Positions 48,098 to 57,570 of a stretch of DNA of 64,000 nt are shown here, piece by piece (position 1 is the stretch's first letter; the number at the start of each line of letters is the position of its first letter). A program made the translations under genes and the position numbers. Under the pieces are notes generated by a model, which saw only the letters and a list, made by a program, of their open reading frames with translations, made no database searches and was not told where the DNA came from. The stretch comes from Firm-13 sp037143795 (GTDB lineage Bacteria > Bacillota > Clostridia > Saccharofermentanales > Saccharofermentanaceae), in NCBI GenBank assembly GCA_037143795.1, contig JBAWXZ010000001.1, forward strand, positions 124,001 through 188,000, written 5' to 3'.

Positions 48098-49804
48098 TTA
48101 TTTATAAACTCTTTTGATTTTTTTGGAAGTTGTCTTATCAAATTCAGTATCCCTAAGCACGACCTTCCGGATATGTTTATAGGAGACCATTTGCTGGTTT
48201 GCTTTTTTGACTTCTTCATCTATGAGTTTTCTTATTGCAGCGGGGTCAGGCTTTTCACCGAGTTCGGCCTGGACAGCTTCCATGTTGGGAAAGATCGTCG
48301 CCGTTACAATGATATCGTCTCTTCCGTCACTTTCACCGGTAACCAGGGATTCCGTCACATAGGGTGACCGGGACAGCAGGGATTCAATTTCTTCGGGGAA
48401 AATATTTTTTCCGTTTTTGGATATGATTACATTTTTTTTGCGGCCGGTGATAATGACAAAATTATTTTCATCAAGATAACCAAGGTCACCTGTGTGGTAG
48501 TAACCATCCTTGTCAATAGCTCCCGCAGTCGCTTCCGAATTTTCATAGTATCCAAGCATGACATTAGGCCCTTTTCCTATGATTTCCCCTATACCGTTCT
48601 CATCCTTGTCAATGATCCTTACATCAACACCGGGAAGCGGCAGGCCTGCAGCTTTGTTATTGAAGTCTACATCACGGTTCAGGGCAAGGATCGGCGCACA
48701 TTCCGTGAGGCCATAGCCCTGGATGCAGTGAATGCCCATGTCCTGCATATCCGTAAGTATCTGCGGATCAATACCGGCTCCGCCGGAAATAATAAGACGA
48801 AGACGTCCGCCGAAATTCTCGTGGACCGCCTTGAAAATTGACCTTCTTTTATCAAGTCCTACTTTTCGGAGATTGCGTGATAAACTCATGCCAAACATGA
48901 ATTTGCGCGTTGCCTTCTTATCGATTTTGGCTTTTTTCATGATCGCACGGTGAAACATTTCAAGCATCAGAGGAACAACCAGAATAATTGTGACTTTGCT
49001 CTCCTGCATATTTTTTGTAATGTAGCGAAGGCCCTCACACTGGGCAACAGTTGATCCGCGGTATACCTGGCACAGGAAACCGCAGGTACACTCATAGGTA
49101 TGATGGACAGGCAGAACGGAGAGAAATACATCATCCGGTCCGATATATACCATAGAACACATGCCTTCAAGATTTGCACATATATTATGCTGCGACAGCA
49201 TAACCGCCTTGGATTTATCCGTAGTTCCGGAAGTAAACAGAAGAATAGTCATAGCTTCAGGATCTATCGGCGCATCAAGAAAATCGCGGTATCCTTTGGA
49301 CAGAAGCGTTCTTCCTTCATCAAGCATGGACTCGAAAGAACGGACATTATCGGTTTCTGCTATATCATCCATACAGATGAAGTACTTAACATTTGGGATT
49401 TCATTGCGGATTGCATCAATGACCGATTGTTTGGATGATGAATATATCAGGCAATCCGCCTGGGAACGATTCAGGAGGCTTGCGATTTCCTGTCCCGGCA
49501 GTTCTTTGTCCAAAGGAATAACAATACCTGTACCGTTTGTGATACCGAGATAGGATACATACCATTCGTATCTTGTGTCTGCCAGAATTGCAGTTCGGCT
49601 TCCGCGTCCGGCCAGATGTGTCAATGCGGTTCCGAGTGCATCAACATCTTCGCCATACTGCTTGAAAGAAACATTGGTATAGGGTTGACCTTTGATTTTC
49701 TTAATCATAAAAACAGTTTTATCCGGATACAACATTACACTCTGCTGAAGCATGTCCCTTAAATCTTTGATTTTACGGACTTCATATAGTGGAATAGTTT
49801 TCAT
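48098..49804 (-). CDS. AMP-dependent acyl-CoA synthetase/ligase
   Basis: A 568-residue ANL-superfamily enzyme, most like long-chain acyl-CoA synthetases. The AMP-binding signature LLFTSGTTDKSKAV, the later GYGLTECAPIL, the YYHTGDLGYLDE motif and the C-terminal hinge ITGRKKNVIISKNGKNIFPEE with the catalytic-lysine region near the end are all seen. Fatty acid activation is the likely reaction; the precise chain length is unknown. AGAGGT lies ten bases before the ATG. It stands as its own unit between tldD and ygjP. Confidence 0.88.
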   Translation of the reverse strand: MKTIPLYEVRKIKDLRDMLQQSVMLYPDKTVFMIKKIKGQPYTNVSFKQYGEDVDALGTALTHLAGRGSRTAILADTRYEWYVSYLGITNGTGIVIPLDKELPGQEIASLLNRSQADCLIYSSSKQSVIDAIRNEIPNVKYFICMDDIAETDNVRSFESMLDEGRTLLSKGYRDFLDAPIDPEAMTILLFTSGTTDKSKAVMLSQHNICANLEGMCSMVYIGPDDVFLSVLPVHHTYECTCGFLCQVYRGSTVAQCEGLRYITKNMQESKVTIILVVPLMLEMFHRAIMKKAKIDKKATRKFMFGMSLSRNLRKVGLDKRRSIFKAVHENFGGRLRLIISGGAGIDPQILTDMQDMGIHCIQGYGLTECAPILALNRDVDFNNKAAGLPLPGVDVRIIDKDENGIGEIIGKGPNVMLGYYENSEATAGAIDKDGYYHTGDLGYLDENNFVIITGRKKNVIISKNGKNIFPEEIESLLSRSPYVTESLVTGESDGRDDIIVTATIFPNMEAVQAELGEKPDPAAIRKLIDEEVKKANQQMVSYKHIRKVVLRDTEFDKTTSKKIKRVYK

Positions 49805-49906
49805 AAATAATGTACCTCTTGTTAAAAATTCTCTTATTATGGGCAGATATTAGTTTGAAAATCAAGACAAACCAAGTATATCCTATGAACACACCTGTTT
49901 CAATCT

Positions 49907-50479
49907 TTATTCGGCCGACAACTGTGAAGGAATTTTATAATGATCAAGAAGCACTTTCATTTTATGAGGATTTGGTATGAATATAGCAAGCTCATCCCAA
50001 AAGCGTGAAGAATGATCCATATGGACGAGGTGCGTTAATTCATGGCTGATAACATAAATGAATAACTCATCCGGAAGAAAATCCAGATATCCGTTCAAAG
50101 AAATGTTGCCGAGGGTTGAGCAGGAACCCCAGCGGGTTTTTGAATATCTGACAAAGATGCGGGAAGGCTTCAATCCCGGATAGCCCTGCAGAAAAATATC
50201 AGCTCTTTTTTTAACGTTTTTTGTGTGCTGCCTTTTTTCAGCTGTGGTAAGTACCGGCAGCAGAATTTTTTCTTTGGTTTTTTTCTGATTTGTCCGGATC
50301 CAATCATGTTTCTGGTCAACGAAAGCTTCAATTTTGGAAAGGCTCACACGCAGAGGTGCAAACACATAAACATTCGCCTCATCGGTTATACGGATAGAAA
50401 CCGTTCTTCTCTTCTTTCGAAGCAGAAAAAACGGAATCGAATGATCCGGTGATAAATGGCTGTCAAAGCCGTATTTCAT
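49907..50479 (-). CDS. YgjP-like metallopeptidase (DUF45, SprT-like)
   Basis: A 190-residue protein of the YgjP/DUF45 family. The zinc site HELTH (His146, Glu147, His150) is followed by HMDHSSRFW with the likely third ligand, and the family RWGSCS is at about 117-122. Function is unproven; E. coli YgjP has been reported to hydrolyse UTP, while the fold is that of a peptidase. It lies 22 bases after the pyrE-like gene on the same strand and may be the last gene of the pyrimidine transcript, which would fit a nucleotide link but proves nothing. Confidence 0.85.
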   Translation of the reverse strand: MKYGFDSHLSPDHSIPFFLLRKKRRTVSIRITDEANVYVFAPLRVSLSKIEAFVDQKHDWIRTNQKKTKEKILLPVLTTAEKRQHTKNVKKRADIFLQGYPGLKPSRIFVRYSKTRWGSCSTLGNISLNGYLDFLPDELFIYVISHELTHLVHMDHSSRFWDELAIFIPNPHKMKVLLDHYKIPSQLSAE

Positions 50480-50501
50480 CTGGGTTCCTCAAAATCACAA
50501 A

Positions 50502-51371
50502 TTATATTTTGCATCCCGGTGCAGGTGCGTATCCCTTGGCAATTGCCATTTCAGCACGCTCCCTGGGCTTTCCGCCAAGTGCAAGCTGTTCCTGAATATA
50601 AGTAGGGTGAGTCTCACAGAAACTCTTCATAAAGTCCCTGGGATTATCCATAAAGGCGGTGATCATTTTCATCTGATCTTCTGTTATCTCTCCGGTATCC
50701 CTGGCATGTGCAAAAAGATCTGAATCAATACAGGCGAGGGAATGCAGGCGGACGCCTTCCGAAAGAAGAACTTCTTCCCCACCCTGCTTACGGTCGATAA
50801 CGGCAATGGTATCCTCCATAATTGCGCCGAATTCACGGATTATCGGTATCCAGGCCCGTGTATAACTGGAGGCTTCCGTCACAAGATCCGCAATATGCAG
50901 GGCCCGTTTTCCGGCTATTGCTGCTTCATAGACAGGAATTGTCTGTGTGAAACCGCTGTTTGTATAGACTGCCTGCATGTCCTTGAAAATTGAAAGATGC
51001 GGTTTTTTCAGAAAATATGCCGGCAAAATGGAAAAATAGAAATCGCGTCTTTCTCCGCCGGAAATGAAATCAAAATCAATCGCTGCAGCCTTCTCAACTA
51101 TAAGGTCCGTTACCAGACGAAATGTCGCACTTGATTTGTACTGGCGTAAAAGATCCTGCAGGAGGAAGTTTGGAAATTCAATCCTGTCCGCCATGGCGGC
51201 TTCTTCTATCAGCAGAAGAAATTTTACCGCATCTTCCTCGTTGTTATATAAATAATGTGTGTTGATAAAGAAAGGACCCAACGATCCCGAGGTATACCAG
51301 AAAGGGTGGTCAGGGTCACAGACTTGGATTGCGTGTGTTGCAAAAAGAGCTTCAAGTATCGGATTTTTCAT
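50502..51371 (-). CDS. pyrE: Orotate phosphoribosyltransferase-like protein (long clostridial type)
   Basis: A 289-residue OPRT-related protein ending the pyrimidine operon. The N-terminal YTSGSLGPFFINTHYLYNN resembles the OPRT start FxLxSGxxSPxYID, and FISGGERRDFYFS stands where the substrate loop is expected. The PRPP loop position reads HIADLVTEASSY (159-170) instead of the usual DDVITTG type, so the canonical acidic pair is altered. It is also about 80 residues longer than standard PyrE. The start is ATG 51371 after GCGGGGTAAC. Position argues for OPRT; the motif argues for caution. Confidence 0.6.
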   Translation of the reverse strand: MKNPILEALFATHAIQVCDPDHPFWYTSGSLGPFFINTHYLYNNEEDAVKFLLLIEEAAMADRIEFPNFLLQDLLRQYKSSATFRLVTDLIVEKAAAIDFDFISGGERRDFYFSILPAYFLKKPHLSIFKDMQAVYTNSGFTQTIPVYEAAIAGKRALHIADLVTEASSYTRAWIPIIREFGAIMEDTIAVIDRKQGGEEVLLSEGVRLHSLACIDSDLFAHARDTGEITEDQMKMITAFMDNPRDFMKSFCETHPTYIQEQLALGGKPRERAEMAIAKGYAPAPGCKI

Positions 51372-51453
51372 TTTGTTACCCCGCGCGGCACATTTATCAG
51401 CCGCGCTCCTTTCCAATTATCGCAAGTCAGGCCGTTGACCGGCTATCATGAAA

Positions 51454-52371
51454 TCACCATAGCTGCAACTCACCTGTCAATTCGGAAATCTTCCCGATAC
51501 GGTTATCAGCTGCATATGTCTGAAGATCTTCTATTATCTTCGCACATACAGCAGGATGAAGTAAAGAGGCGGTTCCAATTTCAACAGCTGCTGCACCGGC
51601 CAGCATGAATTCGATTACATCTGTAGCATTCATTATACCGCCAACTCCAACAATCGGTATGGAAAGAACCCGGTAGCATTCCTGGATCATACGAAGTGCA
51701 ACAGGCTTAATTGCAGGTCCCGAAAGACCGCCGGTATTGTTCTGTAAAACAGGCCTTCTTGATTTAATGTCAATCGCCATTCCAAGAAGCGTATTAATAA
51801 GGACGACTGCATTCCCTCCCGCTTCCTGGGCTGCCAGTGCCGTTTCCGTAATGGATGTCACATTGGGTGTCAGTTTAACCCACAAAGGCTTCCCTGTTAG
51901 TCCGCGCACAGACCGCATCATTGAATAGACGCCTTCTGCAGTAGCTCCGATCGTCATACAGCCCTCTTTGACATTCGGGCAGGATAAATTGAGTTCAAGA
52001 GCATCAACAGCGCAATCAGGCGATCCTAAGCGTTCAACCATTCTCTGATAATCTTCGGTGCTGTGCCCTGCGACATTTACAATGATCTTTGTGCCGAGGC
52101 CCGTCATAAAGGGAAGTTCCCTTGACAGGAACATATCCAGACCCGGATTCTGGAGACCAACGGAGTTCAGCATTCCGGAAGCAGTTTCAGCAACCCTGCA
52201 GCCCGGATTTCCTTCTCGCGGCAGAAGTGTCAGCCCTTTCGAACAGATTCCTCCGATCCGGGAAAAATCCATATATTCGGATAGTTCACGACCAAACCCG
52301 CAGGTACCGGATGCAAGAATGACGGGGTTTTGGAAATCAACACTTCCAACATGTACAGATAAATCTACCAT
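51454..52371 (-). CDS. pyrD: Dihydroorotate dehydrogenase, class 1B catalytic subunit
   Basis: Oxidises dihydroorotate to orotate, passing electrons through PyrK to NAD. A 305-residue FMN TIM-barrel protein; ILASGTCGFGRE and VAGHSTEDYQRMVERL fit the family, and the catalytic cysteine is in LNLSCPNVKEGC, which marks class 1B (class 2 has Ser). VGVGGIMNATDVIEFMLAGAAAVEIGTA is the phosphate-binding end. It overlaps pyrK by seven bases, consistent with a PyrD2K2 complex. Confidence 0.95.
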   Translation of the reverse strand: MVDLSVHVGSVDFQNPVILASGTCGFGRELSEYMDFSRIGGICSKGLTLLPREGNPGCRVAETASGMLNSVGLQNPGLDMFLSRELPFMTGLGTKIIVNVAGHSTEDYQRMVERLGSPDCAVDALELNLSCPNVKEGCMTIGATAEGVYSMMRSVRGLTGKPLWVKLTPNVTSITETALAAQEAGGNAVVLINTLLGMAIDIKSRRPVLQNNTGGLSGPAIKPVALRMIQECYRVLSIPIVGVGGIMNATDVIEFMLAGAAAVEIGTASLLHPAVCAKIIEDLQTYAADNRIGKISELTGELQLW

Positions 52372-53147
52372 ACAACCTCCGATGCGTTCATAACGGGTCC
52401 TTCCTTGCAGCAGCGTACATGATGATAAGGCACGCCTTCTTCGGCCGCTTTCACTTTACATGTACATACAAGGCAAATCCCGATACCGCATGCCATCCGC
52501 CGCTCAAGTGATACCTGACAGGAAAGGCCGTTTTGAGCTGCCCATCCGCTGACTTTTTGCATCATAATCTCCGGTCCGACAACAAACACGGCAGCCCCCT
52601 GTATTTGGGTTTCGGAAAGCCGGGCCAATGCGGCAAGCACATTGCCTTTTACACCGTAATCACCTGCATCAGTTGAAATCAGAAGGTCACCGGCGATATC
52701 TTTACACTCTTCCAGAAAAAAAGCATCTTCCCTGCTGCGGAATCCATTCACGCAAATCGTCGGAATCCCGGTTTCCCGGGCTTTTAAGAGCGCAAAATAC
52801 AACGGGTAGATTCCGGTTCCGCCCCCCACTGCAATAATTTTAGTGACGCCTTCAAATGAAAACCCGTGTCCGAGCGGTCCGAGGACAAAGAACGTATCTC
52901 CGATTTTTGACCGGAGAATATCTTTGGTTCCGGCTCCTGCTTCGCGAACTCCGATCGAGAACGTCCCTGCTTCCGGATCTGCATAACAGATTCCGAAAGG
53001 ACGTTTAAGAAAATAGCTGCATGAGACATTTACGAACTGCCCGGGCTGTGCTTTCCGTGCAATCCCTTCGCATGAAAATGTCAGCAGTGCATTTCCTTTT
53101 CCGAGGATTTTCTTTTCAACCAGAACGGCTTCAAATTCGATTTCCAT
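52365..53147 (-). CDS. pyrK: Dihydroorotate dehydrogenase electron transfer subunit
   Basis: The FAD and [2Fe-2S] subunit of the class 1B enzyme. A ferredoxin-reductase-like FAD domain (RPFGICY, about 50-56) is followed by an NAD-binding region (IIAVGGGTGIYPLYFAL) and a C-terminal cluster site with Cys220, Cys225, Cys228 and Cys246 or 247 (CGIGICLVC). Length 260 is usual. The neighbours carB and pyrD are in the standard order for this part of the Firmicute operon. Confidence 0.94.
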   Translation of the reverse strand: MEIEFEAVLVEKKILGKGNALLTFSCEGIARKAQPGQFVNVSCSYFLKRPFGICYADPEAGTFSIGVREAGAGTKDILRSKIGDTFFVLGPLGHGFSFEGVTKIIAVGGGTGIYPLYFALLKARETGIPTICVNGFRSREDAFFLEECKDIAGDLLISTDAGDYGVKGNVLAALARLSETQIQGAAVFVVGPEIMMQKVSGWAAQNGLSCQVSLERRMACGIGICLVCTCKVKAAEEGVPYHHVRCCKEGPVMNASEVVW

Positions 53148-53176
53148 ATTTCACCTTTTATATTTCAACACTTCAG

Positions 53177-56100
53177 CTATTTGGAAAGCATTTTGTTTTC
53201 CAACGGGGACTCATTCTGGGGAAGTTCTTTGAAACGTGTGGCAGATACGATTTCTGCAAAAGTTGACAACTCATATGCTACAAGATCCGTCGGCTTGATT
53301 CCCCTTTCAAGACACTCGATTACAGCTACCAGAGTATCAAGCGAGGTAATTGTCGGAACACCGTGCTCTATGCAGGTTCTGCGCAGGCGGAAACCGTTAT
53401 TTACCATAACTGCGCCGTTTGACTCGGTATTAACCAGCAGGCGGATAGCACCTTTCGCAACATAATCCAGGGAATTAGGGGATTCTTCTTCCATTTTACG
53501 GACACTGTTTGTCGGGATTCCTGCTTTGTTAAGATAGTTTGCAGTACCGCCTGTCCCATAGAGCTCGAAGCCCAGACGCATAAGTTTGTCTGCCAGCGGA
53601 ATAAGATCAGCCTTGTCGCTGTCCCTTACCGTAAGCAGTATACCTTCTCCTTTTAGCGGGAATTTAAAGCCTGATGCAAGAATTGCCTTGTACATTGCCT
53701 GTGCATAGCTCGTTGACAGCCCCAGGACCTCTCCGGTAGATTTCATTTCCGGCCCGAGGCTTACATCGACATCGTGAAGTTTTTCAAAGGAAAAGACCGG
53801 TGCTTTTATGGCATATACCCACGGATATCTTGCATACAGGCCTGTTCCGTATTTGAAGTCCGCAAGGGACCCGCCCAGCATTATTTCTGTTGCAACATCA
53901 ACAATCGGAATTCCGGTAACCTTGCTGATATATGGAACGGTTCTCGAGGACCTCGGATTGACTTCAATTACATAGACTTCGTCATTAAACAGAATGAACT
54001 GAATGTTGACAAGCCCGATCACGTGAAGCGCCAGGGCCAGTCTTTTTGTATATTCTACAATTGTGTCCCGTACATGATCGGGAATAAAGGCCGGAAAAAT
54101 CGAAATTGAGTCACCCGAATGAACACCGGCTCTCTCCAGATGTTCCATAATTCCGGGAATCAGAATGTCTTTGCCGTCGCAGACCGCATCAACTTCAAGT
54201 TCAACTCCGCGAAGATATTTATCAACGAGAATCGGATGTTCCTGCTCAACAAGATTAATGATGCGCATGTATTCGACCATCTCATAATCGTTATACACGA
54301 TGGCCATACCCTGGCCGCCAAGTACATATGACGGCCGGACAAGTACCGGATAAGTCAGGTCATTTGCAATGGTAAGTGCTTCTTCCGCTGTGAAAACGGT
54401 ACTTCCGTTAGGCCTTTTTATTCCGCATTCTTCCAGGATAGCATCGAAGCGCTCCCTGTCTTCCGCGGCATCAACCATATCGGCTGATGTTCCGAAAATG
54501 GGAACACCCATGTCGGAAACAGCTTTGATAAGCTTAATCGCAGTCTGCCCGCCAAACTGGCAGATGCAGCCGTCCGGTTTCTCGTTTTCAATGATTGCCC
54601 GTACATCGTCGGCTGTCAGCGGTTCAAAGTAGAGACGGTCCGATGTATCAAAATCGGTAGAAACGGTTTCCGGATTATTGTTGGCTATGATCGCCTCATA
54701 TCCGAGTTTTCGAAGTGCCCATACGGAATGGACGGAACAGTAGTCGAATTCAATACCCTGACCGATGCGGATCGGACCGGAACCCAGAACGAGTACTTTT
54801 TTCCTGTCTGTCCGGATTGCCTCATTATATCTGTCAAAAGTTGAATAGTAATAAGGCGTCACAGCCTGATACTCTCCTGCACAGGTATCGACCATTTTGA
54901 AAGTATGCAGAAGACCTATAGATTTACGGCGTGCACGGATATTGGCTGCGGTATCCTCGACAAGTCTTGCTACATAGGAATCGGTAAATCCCATTTTGAC
55001 CGCTTTACTCAAAACGGTATCGGTAAGTACATCTTTATTTTGAATTTCTCCGGAAAGCACATCTGTATTCCTGCAGGCTATCAGGGTCTCCTCCATCGCA
55101 ACAAGATTCGCAAGCTTGCTCAGAAAGAACTTATCAACCAGTGTTATTTCATAGAGTTTTTCAATGGAATAGCCCCTTCTGATGGCTTCTGCAAGTACGA
55201 ACATACGCATGTCATCAACAGTATGGAGCCTTGCCTCAAGGGATTCATCCGATAATTCATGGACAACCGGTACAAGAAGACCGTAGATATTGAGCTCGAG
55301 GGAACGTATCGCTTTCATGAGGGATGCTTCAAAGGTATTGGCTATTGCCATTACTTCCCCGGTTGCCTTCATCTGTGTGCCGAGGGTTCTTTTTGCTTTT
55401 ACAAATTTGTCAAAAGGGAACTTCGGAATCTTCGTTACAATATAATCAAGTGCCGGTTCAAAGCAGGCTTTTGTGCAGCCTGTGACTTCGTTGGGAATTT
55501 CATCGAGTGAATATCCGCAGGCAATTCTCGAAGCCACTTTTGCAATCGGGTATCCCGTAGCTTTGGATGCCAGTGCGGAAGATCTTGACAGCCTGGGATT
55601 GACCTCGATGACAGCATAATTCCCGTTTGTCGGATGCTGTGCGTACTGGACATTGCAGCCGCCGACAATCTGCAGCTCCTCGACGATTTTGAGGGCTGAG
55701 GTACGAAGTGTCTGATATTCAATATCGGTGAGGGTCTGCGCAGGCGCTACGACAATCGAGTCACCGGTGTGGACGCCGACCGGATCAAAGTTTTCCATGG
55801 AACAGATCGTAATTTTATTGCCTTTTGCATCCCGGACAGCTTCAAATTCAATTTCTTTCCATCCCGCAATACTCTTCTCAATAAGAACCTGATGGACACG
55901 GCTTACAGCAAGTCCGGTTGTGGCAATTTCAACAAGCGCTTCCTCATCAGCAACAATACCGCCGCCTGTACCGCCAAGTGTAAAAGCCGGACGTACAATA
56001 ACCGGATATCCGATATCAAGAGCGATCCGCTTACATTCCTCGATTGTCAGGGCTGTCTTCGATGGTATACACGGCTCATTAATTCGGAGCATGGCATCAC

Positions 56101-56497
56101 GGAAATCCTCACGGTCTTCACCCATTTTAATTCCTTTGGCCTGGGTACCCATGAGAACAACATTATGCTTATCAAGGAAACCGGATTCCGAAAGTTCCAT
56201 TGCAAAATTGAGACCCGTCTGGCCTCCGAGGGATGCAAGCAGACCGTCTATCTTTTCATCAATAATCAGCTTCATTATTACGTCAATCTGCAGGGGTTCC
56301 AGAAATACCTTGTCCGCCATATCCGGATCCGTCATGATAGTAGCCGGATTGCTGTTTACCAGCACTACGAAAAAGCCCTCAGCCTTGAGAGCCCGGCACG
56401 CCTGTGTACCGGCATAGTCAAATTCGGCAGCCTGCCCGATGATGATCGGACCTGAACCGATTACCAAAACCCTCTTCACATCACTTCTTCTTGGCAT
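53177..56497 (-). CDS. carB: Carbamoyl phosphate synthase large subunit
   Basis: Makes carbamoyl phosphate from ammonia (released by CarA from glutamine), bicarbonate and two ATP. The 1106-residue protein has two homologous ATP-grasp halves (each with a GSGPIRIGQ-like start: VLVIGSGPIIIGQ and VLVLGSGPIRIGQG) and a C-terminal allosteric MGS domain from about 960. The partner gene carA is not next to it and not elsewhere in the window. A 128-base gap with its own promoter-like element separates carB from pyrF upstream. The length is slightly above the average for pyrimidine-type CarB. Confidence 0.96.
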   Translation of the reverse strand: MPRRSDVKRVLVIGSGPIIIGQAAEFDYAGTQACRALKAEGFFVVLVNSNPATIMTDPDMADKVFLEPLQIDVIMKLIIDEKIDGLLASLGGQTGLNFAMELSESGFLDKHNVVLMGTQAKGIKMGEDREDFRDAMLRINEPCIPSKTALTIEECKRIALDIGYPVIVRPAFTLGGTGGGIVADEEALVEIATTGLAVSRVHQVLIEKSIAGWKEIEFEAVRDAKGNKITICSMENFDPVGVHTGDSIVVAPAQTLTDIEYQTLRTSALKIVEELQIVGGCNVQYAQHPTNGNYAVIEVNPRLSRSSALASKATGYPIAKVASRIACGYSLDEIPNEVTGCTKACFEPALDYIVTKIPKFPFDKFVKAKRTLGTQMKATGEVMAIANTFEASLMKAIRSLELNIYGLLVPVVHELSDESLEARLHTVDDMRMFVLAEAIRRGYSIEKLYEITLVDKFFLSKLANLVAMEETLIACRNTDVLSGEIQNKDVLTDTVLSKAVKMGFTDSYVARLVEDTAANIRARRKSIGLLHTFKMVDTCAGEYQAVTPYYYSTFDRYNEAIRTDRKKVLVLGSGPIRIGQGIEFDYCSVHSVWALRKLGYEAIIANNNPETVSTDFDTSDRLYFEPLTADDVRAIIENEKPDGCICQFGGQTAIKLIKAVSDMGVPIFGTSADMVDAAEDRERFDAILEECGIKRPNGSTVFTAEEALTIANDLTYPVLVRPSYVLGGQGMAIVYNDYEMVEYMRIINLVEQEHPILVDKYLRGVELEVDAVCDGKDILIPGIMEHLERAGVHSGDSISIFPAFIPDHVRDTIVEYTKRLALALHVIGLVNIQFILFNDEVYVIEVNPRSSRTVPYISKVTGIPIVDVATEIMLGGSLADFKYGTGLYARYPWVYAIKAPVFSFEKLHDVDVSLGPEMKSTGEVLGLSTSYAQAMYKAILASGFKFPLKGEGILLTVRDSDKADLIPLADKLMRLGFELYGTGGTANYLNKAGIPTNSVRKMEEESPNSLDYVAKGAIRLLVNTESNGAVMVNNGFRLRRTCIEHGVPTITSLDTLVAVIECLERGIKPTDLVAYELSTFAEIVSATRFKELPQNESPLENKMLSK

Positions 56498-56513
56498 AAC
56501 ATATCTCCTTTGG

Positions 56514-56594
56514 CTGTCGCATTATACACGACAGACTAATCTATAATTATTCGAACATTTGCATTATTATACACTGGGTTTCGTCTGACTTCAA
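56514..56594 (-). promoter_or_regulatory. Candidate internal promoter for carB
   Basis: On the minus strand TTGAAG (56589-56594) and TATAAT (56566-56571) are 17 bases apart. A second TATAAT (56521-56526) lies nearer the gene and is flanked by the inverted repeat CTGTCG/CGACAG (56514-56519 and 56529-56534). This suggests carB-pyrK-pyrD-pyrE can be transcribed separately from the PyrR-controlled leader. Confidence 0.5.
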
Positions 56595-56625
56595 GAAATA
56601 ACTTTACGGTGCGATTTTGTTCCCC

Positions 56626-57570
56626 TTACCTGTTTTTTCGGGAAATCGCCTGCATCAGATCCTGCTTCATTCTTTTGGCTTCATCAAAAGCTGCCTGCTG
56701 AAAGTCCATCGGCTTAAGGTCATCACGCTTTTTGTAAGCGCACATAAGACTTCTGGATGCATTAACTATGGCTCCGTTGCCTTCTTTATCAAAGTTTACT
56801 GCAGCAGCATCCGCACTTCCGCCCTGTGCTCCGTAACCGGGAACCAGAATCAGTGATTTCGGCATGATCTGCCGAAGTGCTGCCGCCTGTTCGGGCCATG
56901 TAGCACCTACAACGGCACCGACAGAACTGTATCCGCTCTCGCCGATAAGGTCTTCGCCCCACAATGCAACTTTCCGTGCTACTTTTTCATAAAGGGTTTG
57001 TCCGTCCTCCATGCGAAGATCCTGAAAATCCCCCGCAGAAGGGTTGGATGTTCTTACCAGAATATACATTCCCTTGCCTTTGCTCTTTGCAACATCAATG
57101 AAAGGCTTAATGCCGTCGATTCCGAGGTATCCGTTGAGCGTAATTGCATCGGCATCATACATTGCACTGACAGATTGATCCCACAGGGCGGTTTCGCCGA
57201 TAATTGCATTCGCATAAGCGGCGGCCGTCGGTCCGATATCATTTCGTTTGGCATCGGCAATGACAAGCATTCCCTTTTCTTTTGCATATGCAATGGTATG
57301 GCGGAGTGCTTCCATCCCGTGAACGCCATACATCTCATAATATGCAAACTGAGGTTTTATTGCAGGGATGATTTCGCAGGTCGCATCAATCAGCATACGG
57401 TTGAATTCAAAAATTGCCATGGAAGTTGCCATGGCCTTATCTTCGACCTGATTTCCCCAGTATAGAAGCATTTCCTGGGGAACATATTCTGCCAGGGGGT
57501 CAAGCCCGAGTACAGTCGGGTTTGATAATGCAGTTATGCGTTCTGTAAGACGGTCAGCAAAGTTCTTCAT
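56626..57570 (-). CDS. pyrF: Orotidine 5'-phosphate decarboxylase (type 2)
   Basis: Decarboxylates OMP to UMP, the last step of the pathway. At 314 residues it is the longer type 2 form. Active-site motifs are DAKRNDIGPTAAAYANAI and the phosphate-binding LVPGYGAQGGSADA near the C terminus; an early TVLGLDP block starts the barrel. The start is ATG 57570 after GGAGGT, inside the pyrC end; a frame extending to 57729 is an artefact over pyrC. In Bacillus pyrF lies between pyrD and pyrE, so it has moved here to follow pyrC. Confidence 0.92.
   Translation of the reverse strand: MKNFADRLTERITALSNPTVLGLDPLAEYVPQEMLLYWGNQVEDKAMATSMAIFEFNRMLIDATCEIIPAIKPQFAYYEMYGVHGMEALRHTIAYAKEKGMLVIADAKRNDIGPTAAAYANAIIGETALWDQSVSAMYDADAITLNGYLGIDGIKPFIDVAKSKGKGMYILVRTSNPSAGDFQDLRMEDGQTLYEKVARKVALWGEDLIGESGYSSVGAVVGATWPEQAAALRQIMPKSLILVPGYGAQGGSADAAAVNFDKEGNGAIVNASRSLMCAYKKRDDLKPMDFQQAAFDEAKRMKQDLMQAISRKNR

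Noticed and set aside
55769..56455. A 228-codon plus-strand frame opposite carB
   Set aside because: Antisense to the first ATP-grasp half of CarB; no start signal or family match.
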